From contig OX439050.1 of the NCBI GenBank assembly GCA_949317995.1, positions 23,571,839 through 23,635,838 of the forward strand: a stretch of DNA of 64,000 nt, in the 5' to 3' direction. The notes under the pieces were generated by a model. The model saw only the letters and a list, made by a program, of their open reading frames with translations, did no database searches and had not been told where the DNA came from. Each line of letters starts with the position of its first letter. Within the stretch, counting starts at the first letter, position 1. Below, in pieces: positions 22,437 to 34,584 of the stretch. Origin of the DNA: Acholoe squamosa (taxonomy: Eukaryota; Annelida; Polychaeta; Phyllodocida; Polynoidae). The position numbers and the translations under genes are program-made.

Positions 22437-22985
22437 TGATATATGCATGACCTCGTCGTGCGTATTGATATGTGCTATATGCACGACCAGGTCGTGTGTA
22501 TAACTACCCACTATATGCACGACCATCTGAGACACAGGACAGATGTGCATATAAGGGTCACTTACACACACCATGTGGTGTGTATAACTACCTACACACA
22601 ACCATCTGAGAAACAGGACTATACTGGAAAAGATGTAGTCCCTTGTCTTAATAGAAAAACATAGTCCTGTGTCTTAGAAAAATGTAGTCCCGTCCTGTTT
22701 CTCAGAGGGTCGTGTGTATAGGACTTAGTATGGAGGCCTAGTGGAGCCACCATCTTGAATTTCGCTGGTTGAGGTAACACCCACTGATAAGACATACTAT
22801 GATGGGTACCTTGTCCATGGTTAACACCCACTTCCAGGGACATGCTGGTCCCATCTTATCAGTTCTTATCAGTGTGTGTCGCTGGAACCAGCTTCAGACC
22901 AGCTAGTGGCCAATAGTGGGTATTTATACCCACGACCTGGTCGTGTGTATAATACTTCAAATACACACGACGTGGTCGTGGGTAT
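22437..22985. repeat. Array of palindromes based on CACGACCTGGTCGTG
   Basis: Self-complementary words 'gcacgaccaggtcgtg' (about 22480), 'acacaccatgtggtgtgt' (about 22565) and 'ccacgacctggtcgtg' (about 22930) recur. 22926-22951 and 22962-22987 are inverted copies about 26 bp long with about two mismatches, around a 10-base spacer; each arm is itself nearly palindromic, so a cruciform with branched arms is possible. CTGAGAAACAGGAC (about 22608) and GTCCTGTTTCTCAG (about 22693) form another inverted pair. No coding function supported. Confidence 0.6.
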
Positions 22986-23564
22986 ATCATCGGCCGTGGA
23001 TGTGGCCTATACGCGGGGGTTTATGGTAATCAATGATTTAGCAATGTTGATTCAGGTAGTAAGGCCATTTCTAAGGTATTTTTGTGGGGTGGACGCCTCA
23101 AGGTGTATGGACGTATTTAGGTTAATCTACCCTAAAGTCAATATATAAAGATTCCTTGGTATTCTAACGATCTGTAACTTATAGAAAATTTACTTTAACA
23201 GCATCTAAACACAAAAACTAAAAAACCCAAGTGAATGACTTATATGCTGTATTTCTATTCGTGAAATCAAGGATCACGTGTGTGGATGATCATATGATAA
23301 CAGAATCTGAGGGTGATGCTAGTCATGACCGCATCTGTAGCTGTGAAGAAGGGTACACTATGAGTACCTCGACCATAGTGTGCTCTTCTCCATGTTTACT
23401 TAGTCATTTCCACACAGGCACCCAGTCCATGCATCTACATGCATCCTCTATTATAGATATGAGCAGTTTGTGCGGGAATCCCTGTGTTACAGGATGCTCA
23501 TTCGGCCCATTGGTCACTGATGACAAATGGTCACATGAATCTGTTCTGAGCATCTTCTTCCATC

Positions 23565-23660
23565 TTCCCTCCTTCCCTTCCCCCTTTTCTCCCTTCCCTT
23601 CCCTTCCCTCCCCTCACCCCCCCCCCTTCCTTCCTCAGCTTCCCTCCTCCTTCCCTCATA
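23565..23660 (+). repeat. Polypyrimidine CCCTTCC-type tract
   Basis: About 95 bases almost free of purines ('cccttccctt', 'cctccttccctcc'). Capable of forming a triplex; otherwise simple sequence. Confidence 0.8.
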
Positions 23661-24002
23661 ATGTGCATCATATTGATCTGTTGACCACATGCATGGTGGC
23701 AGTGAAACACAGCGAACTATAAACATTTTTTCTAACTATTCCCTATGCACGTAGCGTTTATACTTTGCAAGAATTCCATCTTCATATTACCATGAACAAA
23801 GGGTCTTAAACAAAAATGTATAATATATATTACTAGACATATCGAGTTCCAGCTATCAGCGTGAGTCTACCTAATTGCGTGTTTGAGCGCAGGGCTCATA
23901 AATGAGCGCAGGTTCTGTAGCCTATGTACTAACGGTAACAGATAATATTAGAGAGCTTCAGCAGCCGCCGCGTAGGTGAGTGTCGGGAGTGTCATATGCA
24001 TG

Positions 24003-24173
24003 TGTTGATATGATATTAATCCAAACTAGATCCTGGATTCTTCATGTTTTATTAGGACAATAGATTCAGTGTGTGTGATCAAGTCAACTGCCAACTCCTT
24101 TGTGTGGAGGTATCTGAGCGGGAAATAACGACGGGACCGGAAGTTACGAGAGTATACGAAATACAATACAACA
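24003..24173 (-). repeat. 3' LTR of Gypsy element 1
   Basis: On the minus strand it starts TGTTGTATTG and ends ATATCAACA, giving 5-bp inverted ends TGTTG/CAACA. It is preceded by the purine tract CTCAAAAGGGGAGA (24174-24187), a typical polypurine primer. Contains AATAAA in element orientation. Confidence 0.65.
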
Positions 24174-24495
24174 TCTCCCCTTTTGAGATTATATTTCCAC
24201 ACAATATAATTTAATAATACTTTATACTTATTACATGTGAACACATATATTAATTATCATAGGCGATTCAATGTCTTTGTAATCAGTGTCTTTGTTTCAT
24301 AGTCTTTTCATTTCAATGTCTCTTTGTTTCATAGATATGTGTCCGAACCTATAGATTGAGTTTGTTGGGTGGTCATGATGAGCGTCCTGAGCGAGTGACC
24401 CTGGGAGCGGCCTGGATTACCTCAGGAGCAGGAGCTTTGTTTCTATGTGCTGATTCCACAGGTTTATTTCTTACTACAGCTGGCGATTTGGGTTT

Positions 24496-25883
24496 CTACT
24501 GTACTGGCTCTTGTTGTCTCTGAGCTGGTTCTGCAGGTTGCCTCAGCACTTGACGTCTAGGTGTTTGGGGTCTGGGAGCCGGAATTTGTGGTGCTTCCAC
24601 TTCATCATTGATTAGTACCAGTACCATTAGTGCTGGATTATGTGAATATGTGGTTGACCCTGGTGTGACCTTCAGTAAGTCTCGGCAATTTCTCCTGATT
24701 GTTGAGCCTGCTTCTGTTTGTACAACGTACAATCTTGGCGCATCATGTTTGGCTACCACCAGCCCGGGTTTCCATTTCCCATTTTCGCGTATGCGTACAG
24801 TTTCAGATTTGTGTACTGGTGGGAGGTTCTTAGCATGTTGGTTGTACATGCATACCATACTTTCTTGGTGCTGTTGTAGTTGTCTCCTCGCATTGCTGGC
24901 TATCTCTGGCTCTAGTGCGGCACTGCCAATGGGAACTTTAGATCTGGGTCTTCTGCTGTTTAACATCTGTAATGGGGAATATGTCATGCCCTTTACAGGA
25001 GTGTTGCGGTACTCTAGCAGACCAAGACGAGGATCATCAGCTTTACGGAGGATCTGCTTGACCTTTCCTATTGTTCTTTCAACCTGTCTGTTTGACTGAG
25101 CATATGTTGGACTGCTCGTGGTTGTCTTGAACTTGTATTCAGCAGCGAATTTCCGGAACTCTGCACTAGAAAACGGCATATTATCAGACACTACCTCTTC
25201 TGGAATGCCTTGTTCGCATACGATGGACTTCACGTGTGCGACGACTGTCTTTGCTGTTTTGTCCTTGAGTAGATGTTTAAAGGGAAACTTAGAAAAGTAA
25301 TCCACAACACATATGTAGTCTTCACCACCATAAGTAAATATATCTATTCCTATTTTCTGCATTGGCCTTTCTGGGATCGGATGAGGTATCATTTTCTCCT
25401 TTTGCTGTTTTCTCGAATACTCAGCACATTTGCTGCAGCTCTTGATTCGATCTTCAATGTCTCTTGACATTCCCGGCCAGAATAGAACGTCTCTTGCTTG
25501 GCTGCCTGTCTTCTTGATTCCTAGATGACTTTTTATGAAGGATGTTGAGTATCTCTTTTGTCATTGCTCCTGGTAACACAACTCTATTCTCCATGAAGAG
25601 TAGGCCATCCGCTTCGAACAAGTTGTCTTTAAGATCCCAATAGGGTTTAAGATGGTCCGGTACTCCTTTTTACTGAATTAGGCCATCCATGTTGTATCAT
25701 ACTCCTCAGCTGTTGCATAGATTCATCTGCACAGATTTCTTCATGGATTTCTTCTTTCTTGTCTACTGAGACTGGGATGTTTTGGACAAGACTATGAACC
25801 ATGACCTCCATCTCCTCGTGTAAGCCTTCATCAATACTCTCAGCCTTCAGATACTGATGGGAAAGAGCATCTGCAATGAACAT
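24496..25883 (-). pseudogene. Gypsy 1 integrase region (fossil part)
   Basis: Zinc-binding and catalytic-core features of a Gypsy integrase: CSKCAEYSRKQQKEKMIPHP, IGIDIFTYGGEDYICVVDYF, EQGIPEEVVSDNMPFSS, YAQSNRQVERTIGKVKQIL, then a basic C-terminal segment with VRIRENGKWKPGLV. The integrase inserts the cDNA into the genome. Confidence 0.85.
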
Positions 25884-25922
25884 GTCTTTTCCTTTCTTGT
25901 ATTTTACGTATAGATTGTACTT

Positions 25923-27410
25923 TTAAAGTCTCAATAGCATCCGTTGTAGCCGTGGTGATGCTTTTGTCAGACTCTTTTTCATTACACTCTCCAGTGGTTT
26001 GTGGTCAGAGTGTACTCTGACAGATCGTCCATAGATATAGTCTTTAAACTTCTCGGCAGAGAACACAATGGCTAATAGTTCTTTCTCAATCTGTGCATAC
26101 CTCGTCTCTGCTGAAATCATGGATCTTGAAGCGTACGCTACCGGCTGACCCTCTTGGAGCAGGCATGCTCCGATACGGTCCTTAGAGGCATCGCACTGAA
26201 TAGTCACTTCTTTCTTAGGGTCATAGAACAACAGTGTTGGTGTTTTGGTCAGTGCATCTTTCAAGTCAGTGAACGCTTTCTCCTGTTCGTGGTTCCACAC
26301 AAACTCCACATCTGATCATAGTAGTTGTCGTAGCGGTGCTGAGGTAGTCGATAGGTCCTTCACAAATTGACCTAGATAATTTATCATGCCCAGGAAATGC
26401 TGCAGTTCTGTAACTGTCGTCGGCTTTGGGAATTCATAAATTGCCTGTACCTTCTTTGGATCGGCAGTCATCCCTTCTTTGGAGATGATGTTCCCCATGT
26501 AGCATACTTCTGGGACTTTCCATTGAATCTTTGCGTAATTGAATTTGACGCCATGTTTGCGTCCCCTCTCTAGCATTGCTTTCGCTGCTCTGTCGTGTTC
26601 CTCCTCATTCACCCCTGCTATTAGTATATCATCTGCTATACAGAAGCAGTTTGGGATATCCCCAAATAGTTGATCGTTCTTCTTTTGGAACACTTCCGCA
26701 GCTGAAGTTATGCCAAATGGCATCCGGAGGAATCTGTAACGCCCGAATGGCATGTTAAACGTACACAATTTGGAGCTCTTGTCATCCAGTTTCGTTTGCC
26801 AATAAGCGTCTTTCTGGTCAATCAGGGAGAATACTTTCTTGCCATGTAGCTTCGCTGCAATGTCTTGAGGTCAAGGAGTCGGATGGTGTTGTCTCTTGAT
26901 AGCACGATTCAGATTCCTAGGATCCAGACACACCCTGAGGTCCCCATTTTTCTTCTCCACAACCACCAAGCTACTTACCCAATCGGTAGGTTCATCCACT
27001 GCCTTAATTACACCCTTATTGGACATATCCTTTAATATCACTTCCAATCTCATGTGTAAAGCGTACGGTACTTTTTGCGGTGCGTGAATGACTGGCATTA
27101 CATCTTTGTCAAGTACTATATAATATTCACCTGGCATCTCGCCAAGGCCCTTGAATATATCTACATATTCTTTACTCAAACTTTCCTTGCTTAGACCTGT
27201 CCTTAATTTCCGATTGAAGAGTACCTCAACCCCGTGAATTTTCTTCACAAGATTGAGCTTCTCACATGCTGCTACCCCTAGAACCAGTGTACTTGTTACA
27301 TTTGCAACGAAAAATTCTAGATTTCTTGATGGCTCTCCATCAACTTGACATGGAAGTGTCACCTTACCTTCAACATCAATGTTGTGATCTGAGTAACTCG
27401 ACAGTCTCAC
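25923..27410 (-). pseudogene. Gypsy 1 reverse transcriptase and RNase H region (fossil part)
   Basis: RT landmarks are VEKKNGDLRVCLDPRNLN, NMPFGRYRFLRMPFGIT and CIADDILIAG (the xxDD box). RNase H landmarks are IQCDASKDRIGACLLQ, YAQIEKELLAIVF and YGRSVRVHSDHKPLE. A retropepsin-like segment lies upstream, at about 27,100-27,500. Confidence 0.88.
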
Positions 27411-27560
27411 CTACGTTTCAACCACCAGAGTAGATTTCTGGAATAGAGCATATACATTCATTGGCATAACATTAACTTCAGCTCCAGTATCTAACTTAAA
27501 TTTTACAGATTTTCCTTTGACCTCGAGGTCAACAAACCACGCTTTGCTGGATACATTAGA

Positions 27561-28500
27561 TTAAATCACACCAACAAAGAGTTCATCGGAGGAGTCACTT
27601 TCCTCGTACCCCTCCTCGTTAACCTCATGTATGGATTTCCGGGTGCAAAATCTCCGGTAATGATGCTTGCCTAGACACAGGAAACATGTTTTGCCATAAG
27701 CTGGACACCTATTAATACCATGTATGGAACCACAATTGCGACACTTAAATTGGCCTTTGCCACGATATTGTTTCTTGGACGACGACTTGTTGCTCGATGC
27801 TTTGCTGCCTTGAGCGCTAGACTTCGACGTCCCGCTTTGTTGAGTACTCGACTTGTTACCCGACTTGCTACCCGACTTGTTACCCGACCTCCTCACTTCG
27901 TGGACCTTCGGATTCTCCATCGCACCTGCCTGGTATTCCATCGCCTCGGAAGCTTGGCAGACTGCCAACATTTTCTGCAACGTTAATTTGTCTACGACTT
28001 CGCCTAGTAGACGTTTCCATAGCTTGTGATCTTTCACTCCAAAGACCAATTGATCATGGATGAGAATGTCCTCTAGTCCCTTGTATTCACAATTAGGAAA
28101 AATTTTCCATAATTCTGTTACATACTGGTCAATTGTTTCATATTCACCCTGAGAGCGATGCCAAAAGGTAAAACGTTCTAGCAAGATCATTTTTCGGGGA
28201 TTGCAGTACTCTTCGAACTTTTTCACGATGTTCTCTACCTTCAAATGGTCACAATTCTCAAATGTGCCCGTAAAATTCGCCTGTCGCATCTGTGAACTTG
28301 AACATGCCAAACAGGTCCAGGGCATCATCTCCTATGATGCTCAACAGAAGTCCCACTTTTTCAATTTCCTTCTTGACTGATTCACTTTTGAACATGAGAT
28401 AAAAGCTAAATTTCTGATACCAACGCCACCAGTTTTCACTCAGGTTACCCTCGAGTGACAGTGGGGGTGGTGCATTATCCATATTAGCTGACATTTTGAA
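27561..28500 (-). pseudogene. Gypsy 1 gag region (fossil part)
   Basis: Starts MSANMDNAPPPL. A capsid-like part includes NWWRWYQKFSFYLMF and FWHRSQGEYETIDQYVTEL. A Lys/Ser-rich linker follows, then two zinc knuckles CRNCGSIHGINRC and CFLCLGKHHYRRFC. Typical of Gypsy elements annotated as 'K02A2.6-like' in invertebrates. Confidence 0.85.
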
Positions 28501-29183
28501 GATGAGTGGTGTTGTCTGGTAAACAACAAAATTTTCCACACAAAAGTCACAAATAATTCCAAAAATGGGCACTTTGACACAAGGGTTGGCAACTTATTTG
28601 GTGATTGCAACAATCAACTTTAAATTCAACTTGTAATTTGAACTTGAACACTTCAACACACAAATTGTCACAGTTCACAGGAAATTTTCAGTGGATAATT
28701 TCTCACCTTACATTATGTCCGTAATTGTCCTGGTGAGTTTTCTCCTTCTCCATGTCCTAGAACCAGGCTGTCACCATGTCAGATATTTTGTAGTATCTGT
28801 GCTATATTAAGCTAATAGATCATGGATATCTGGGCCCTCGGCTAGTCCATGCTGGATACACCCGAGCCGCAAAGCATTTCTGATCAGGAAAAAGATAATT
28901 TGTACAAGAGTTGATAAAGAAATAGCTAACAATGGTAAGAAATTTCGTCAAATTATTTCCGTAAATTTACACCATTGTACCAGCCGATATTTTCTAGATT
29001 TAAACCACAAACCTTTGTTGGTCACGTCTTTGAATGTGTTATTTAGGACTAGCTACATGCATACATTATTATGAGCTACATGCCATTATCAATTTTGTCT
29101 CGAAATATGAATAGAGCCAACCTATTGAACCTATTGGCACTAACATCCTACACTGTAAAAAGTTACTGTTGTATCTACTAGGT

Positions 29184-29225
<42 letters not shown>
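29184..29225 (+). repeat. (ATC)n microsatellite
   Basis: Fourteen uninterrupted trinucleotides. Confidence 0.95.
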
Positions 29226-29227
<2 letters not shown>

Positions 29228-30339
29228 CTCAGCAGACAAGACCTAACCCATCATCAGAACTAACACATGTAGACGCTAACAGTAAATTTATGCATTCTTG
29301 TTCGAGAGTTTCACCATGTGTCAGTTTTATTTCATTTTTTTTTTTTACTTTCCTTTGATATAGTTCATAACACTATAATCACTTATAATGCTGAGGTAAT
29401 ACCAACAGCATACTGTTTTATATGAATCGGTATCTTTTAAAGTATTTAGTATTAAAATGCTATTTTTGTTAGAATCTGGTACCATATATTTAACTTTTCA
29501 CTAATTTTTGCATACCAATAGACATACCCTCTACATCGACAAGTCGACCAGAGGCAACTAAGAAAAACTAACTTTTAATTTTCTTTTTTTTTTTACATTT
29601 ATCTAGGAAATGTTAGGGCACATACCAATGGATGTACCAAATTCTTTGATTTCATTGTTAAATAATGATGGGAAAATGACAACAAAAAGGATACAGGAAA
29701 AATCCTCAAAAAGTAATGAACAATTTCTTTAAAATATGAAAAAACGAGACATTTTTTTTCCCCTGTTTTGCTAGGGTCGGTCGGGTTACTGGAAACATAC
29801 CTTCTTTTATTTGGCCTCATATAAACTCACACAGAGACAAGGCATTATGCAAGCCAAAACTGGAAGGTTAAATCCTAGAATACAATTGGTACAAGAATGT
29901 TTCTGCAATTTTACAATTTGTTGCTATCCCTACAAGTTGGGGTTATTTCATGTAACCGAGGTTTAAGTCAGTTATTCACACCTTGGATTGACCACTTGAG
30001 GCACTGGTTATACTGAGTAGGCCTACAGAACTGTGGATCAACTAATACAAACACCATACATCCAGGTGCAAATATGGACAGAGGTGAATCCCCGTGGCAC
30101 ACATTGCCATTGATCTACCCTTGGGTGGGGGGGGGGGGTACCTGTAGAACAAATCCTACAAGGTGATCTAGAATCTGGGGCCTCATAATCCCTTCCATTT
30201 GCGATCTTTTGCAAAATTTTGGATTACCCCAAAAGGTGGAAAATCGTAAGTATTTTGGAGGCCTAGATCGTTATGTGGGATTTCAACTATAAGATCTAGT
30301 GTTATTGTTTTTTTTTTCATCGCAAAGCCTTTCTGGGGA

Positions 30340-30490
30340 TTCATGGAAGTCAGAGACACAGATTACAGATAATGCTATAAGTAATCATGGATTATAAACA
30401 GAAAACAATAGGGAGTTACACTTTCTTACTTACTTGATACGTCTCAGTGCGATGAGCTGCTGGCAAACATTTCCCACAGCTGGCCATGTA
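30340..30490 (+). repeat. Dispersed repeat, copy 2
   Basis: Diverged partner of 16741-16890, same orientation. Confidence 0.5.
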
Positions 30491-31039
30491 CATTCTTAAC
30501 GCCAGAGGGATTCTAGGGAATACCTCTCGCATTTAGGCATTATGGGTCCCCATTTTCTGGGGAATATTACTATGCATGCTACCTGCCTACATCTCACCAC
30601 TATAGCAACCAGCGGCCAGAACTACTTTTACCCAAAATTCCAGGATGTCAGAGACGACTCACGGTTGTGGTCAGGGTGGGGCCAGACTGGGTTAGGTACA
30701 TGCACCTGGAGTAGGAGCCCCTCAAAATATCTACTTTTTACTATTTACTGTTTAATTACACACTAAAAAACCGATACAGGACATTTCTGCACATGATTAA
30801 TATTACAATTGTTGTATGTTTGACACATACATTTCGACTCCATCTACAATACTTACCAGTGATCAACCATTGAACCTGTAATCTGTCCCTTGACCTTCCA
30901 GTCATCCTACACTAAGACATAGAAGTTAAATGTTGTCCTATTACAAATTACTTTAATTGAAATTTTTATTTTAGGGGTCTCAACTTTCAAGCAAGTTAGA
31001 TGCATTAAAATAGTGTAAAAACCCTCGCCCTTCCTAAAG

Positions 31040-31745
31040 GGTAACAGGTACTTTAGGGTGCAAGGACACTTAGGGTGCAGACATGTAGGGTGCAAAGACA
31101 CTTAGGTAGCAGACACTTAGGGTGCACAAAAAGGACAGGTAGGGTGCAGGGTGAAAATACCAAGACACTTAGGGTGCAGTCGGTCTATAGCCCATCTGTC
31201 TGTAGGGAGTCCCCTCTGAACAGACATCACGTGCCTCTAGCTCGCACCACTGATTGTAGCTCTATGCGTATAAGGCTATGGGGAATAAAATCAGTGGTAG
31301 GGCTAGAGGCTGGTGATTTCATCTTTGTATACACAACAAAACTGCCGACTGACGTCCTTCAGTCGGTGACGGACAGCGTAGGGACAGTATCCTTAGCCCT
31401 TTAATTGTTTCTAGTTCTATTAGAGCTTGGAGTATGATTATTTGGTTCATTATTAATCCCAAATCTTTTTAATTGCACTATCACTGCCGATGGGAGGCCG
31501 ACTGCCGGCCAGCAGCCTCTGAGGGGGGGGGGGGGCAGACACTCTGAGGGGGGCAGAATAGTTTACAGTTTACAAATCTAGACCAGTTTGTTTTGCACCC
31601 TAAATGTCCTGCCGTTGCACCCTATGTGTCCTTGCACCCTACATGTCCTGTGGTTTTCACCCTACATGTCCTAGCACCCTAAGTGTCCACCTGCATGTAC
31701 CCTAAGTGTCTGCACCCTAAGTGTCTCTGCTACCTAAGGTACCAG
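31040..31745. repeat. Inverted pair of GACACTTAGGGTGCA minisatellites
   Basis: 31040-31178 carries about seven copies of 'gacacttagggtgca' variants. 31590-31740 carries about seven copies of the reverse complement 'tgcaccctaagtgtc'. About 410 bp separates the arms, including a G-run at 31525. Arm ends correspond ('cttaggtagcagacactt' versus 'aagtgtctctgctacctaag'), so the whole is a foldback structure. Confidence 0.75.
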
Positions 31746-32317
31746 TATTCTCCTAAAGTATCTGAGCTAGAATAATCGATTTTTGCATAATGTCTAATTA
31801 TGACCTGAATGTAAGGTGAATTATATGATTTAATACCTAGGTTACAACATTATTTTTCTCTGAGACATTAACTGAAGGCCTTTTAGGTGTAAGATCCGGC
31901 AAGTGCATTGTCCACAGCATTTTTTAAGCCACTGAATGTTATGCAGAGAGTGAAGTAATTGCAAAAGAAATTTGATATTTGGTATGGGCCCTACTCTCAT
32001 AGAGAACAATTTACTGAGAATATTGAGGCAATATTGAGGAAGTTATGGCCATGTTGCTGGATCTTACATTGCCATGAATTAATCACTATGCATAATCAAC
32101 CTCAAAATACTTAATTTCTATCTTAAATATTATCAATTATTTTTTTTGCCTGTGTAGTTTAGCAATCAAAAATAATTAAACAGATATTGGCCCCTCAAAT
32201 TGAGTCTGCAGTTAATCACACTGGCTTTTATATGAAAAAGGGGTGTGATATATATCATAGACAAAGTTTCAATACTTTTATAGAAGGTAGATAAAGGTCA
32301 GTAGGTACACGTGAATA

Positions 32318-32405
<88 letters not shown>

Positions 32406-34584
32406 TGTTTGGAACATGGCGCTCGAATGACATAAGGTAAAACAGTAGGTTTTTGTAATTTTGCTCAATGTCGGGAAGTATCTATTTTCCAGATGCTAGA
32501 TCACAGTTAAACCAATCTGCCAAATGCTGCTAAACCTCCTACCCTTAAGAGCTAATATACATATCTGGACGCCAAATGATTTACCACGAAACTATGATCC
32601 TCACTCTTTGAATCTAACAGTAGACAATTTTTCTCCACCTCAGATTCTGTCAACTGTCCCCACATTCAGCGACGGTTTCGCAAAATTTGGAAAGATATGT
32701 TGCAATAAGTAGGTGGACATGTGACATGGTACAATCATGCAATAAACCGAATCCTCTCACAATGATTGATAAAGCCCTTTTTTTAACTTTCTGTTTCTAT
32801 GATTATATCACCAGTTACATCACACCATCTACTGGGAATTGGTCATTATCTTGATCAAATTACCTAGATACTCATAACCAACCGACTCTTAGATTTTAAG
32901 GAGAACTTGTAAAGATCAGCATATGGTGCCAGAATTTGAGAGTAATGTTACCAGTGACCGCATATGGCTATATTCTGAGTATTCATGCACACAAATGCTT
33001 TCCTGCAGGTATGCCCTTTATGAATCAGAAATATGATAATTATAATGCAAAACCTGATAGAAGGTCACATGATCAAGGCCAAATACAATGGCATGTGGAA
33101 CTCAGAGTTGGTTCTAATTTATTTTAACCACTCAAAGATAAATTTATTTCTCATGTCCCGAGGTTAATTCAAAGGCTCTGCCATCGCTACCTATGCAATG
33201 TTACTGATTTCCCTCACTTATTCTTTACTGCGATGGTAAGGTCAGCCTGTCTTCTGAGAATGATGCCATAAGCTTCTTAGTGACGTAACAGCTAAAACAG
33301 TTGAAAGTGATTGGTATCTAGCATTGTGAAGTAGGTTTTAGAAGAGAATGAGTTTTCTATGATATTATGTAAGTAACGTTTCTAACTATCTTAAAAATTA
33401 TGAGGATGATGCCATAAGCTTCTTATATTTAGGCATTTTTGTGGTCAAATTATCAAATTTGCAAAAGGATGAAAAACACAAAAAAATTCAGAATTTCTGG
33501 AGGTTAATTCAAAAGGCTCTGCCATTGCTACCTATGCGGTGTTAGCGTAGGCACATCTCATACCATCTCATTAGACCTAGTCTTCCTACACTAAATTTCC
33601 TAGTGGTGTTAGACCAGTCAGGAATAGCAAGTATTATGCATTCCTTCACTATTCCAGTTCCAGTACTAACACCACCCCTTATGTTAGTCTGAGAAAGGAT
33701 AGTGGTTTCCCCTGAGCGCAAGTGCACCTGTGAGGGGACATCCCTCCTCTGAAGAGTGAATGCACCTGCTGAGAGTCCTTGAGGGCTCTTGAGTCTACTC
33801 ATGCTTTAAGGGCATAGTAATGTCATGCTTCCCTTCTCTCTTTAGGTTGGTGACATACCTGAAGACATTTCAGGGTCAAGTGCACCAGGCAGGGTATATA
33901 TAATTAGCAGAACCCCAGTGCAACCACTCTTGAGAGAACGAGTTTTTCCACTGCTATTTTTTGTCTTCCACTGCTATTTTTTCTCTGTGGACCTGTTGCC
34001 ACTGTGCACAGTCTGTTCTGCTTGGAATAGTGAAAGCAGGGCTGAGGCTAACAGCGCTCACTAAAAAGTAACTGGCTATCAGAAAGGAAGGCATTAGCTA
34101 TGATGTGGTGACTACTGGGATCAGAGATGAGATAAAAGTAAGTGGATTTGATAATTGCATTGATCAAGACTTGACTGTATGCTTTCTTAAGACTGTGATA
34201 TAACTCAAAGGTCAACGAAAGTCTGGGTAAATCGACCGAGGAAGGAGAGTGCTTTATATAGATAGGCCTACACCAAAACCACCATCTACTGAACCTTGAT
34301 TTGTCCTTTGAGAACGAGGTCATCCTCTATAATCTAGGATTAGAGATTGTGCACTTGATTTAAAATGATACTGTTTGCCATGAAATGTTGTATATTGATA
34401 GCTCTCTGTCTAACGTAATGCTAATGCTGGGAAATCAAATCCTATACATCTGTCATTTATTTCTGTCAGGTACCTTTTAATAGACAATGTTCTTGATCTA
34501 TGTTTAGATTAATTTGCAATTTACACCTGATGTGTTTCATAATGTCTGTTGGCACACCTAAAAGGCTTACCAAGTAACTAACAG
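31746..34584. other. Non-coding DNA, AAT microsatellite and a local duplication
   Basis: AAT run at 32313-32404. 'ggttaattcaaaggctctgc' at about 33165 recurs at about 33501, and 'gatgccataagcttctta' at about 33262 recurs at about 33405, so a 150-bp block has been duplicated and rearranged. No convincing exon; the first half of the CARD predicted upstream of 34585 was not found here. Confidence 0.5.
32313..32404 (+). repeat. (AAT)n microsatellite
   Basis: About 90 bp of nearly perfect AAT. Confidence 0.95.

Larger units (their letters stand above)
24003..28735 (-). mobile_element. Ty3/Gypsy LTR retrotransposon 1, fossil
   Basis: Minus-strand gag and pol in the Gypsy order gag, protease, RT, RNase H, integrase, with a 171-bp LTR at the 3' end (low coordinates). 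The matching 5' LTR was not found, so the upstream end (about 28.5-28.7 kb) is uncertain or lost. Broken, with about six breaks. Many motifs remain readable, suggesting moderate age. No envelope-like gene. Confidence 0.9.
28736..31039. other. Non-coding DNA with simple repeats
   Basis: Contains an ATC microsatellite (29184-29225), poly-T runs (29335-29345, 29583-29595), a G-run near 30127 and dispersed repeat copy 2. No supported exon. Confidence 0.5.

Noticed and set aside
23231-23722. 163-codon frame with RICSCEEGYTMSTSTIVC, EGF-like in cysteine spacing
   Set aside because: Only half of an EGF pattern, no clear splice sites, and the C-terminal third is translation of a polypyrimidine tract. 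Kept only as a weak hint.
29184-29225. Trinucleotide and other short tandem arrays considered as CRISPR-like repeats
   Set aside because: They have no spacer structure; they are eukaryotic microsatellites.
31040-31180. TTAGGG-containing units suggesting interstitial telomeric repeats
   Set aside because: The unit is the 15-19 bp GACACTTAGGGTGCA, not a hexamer array.
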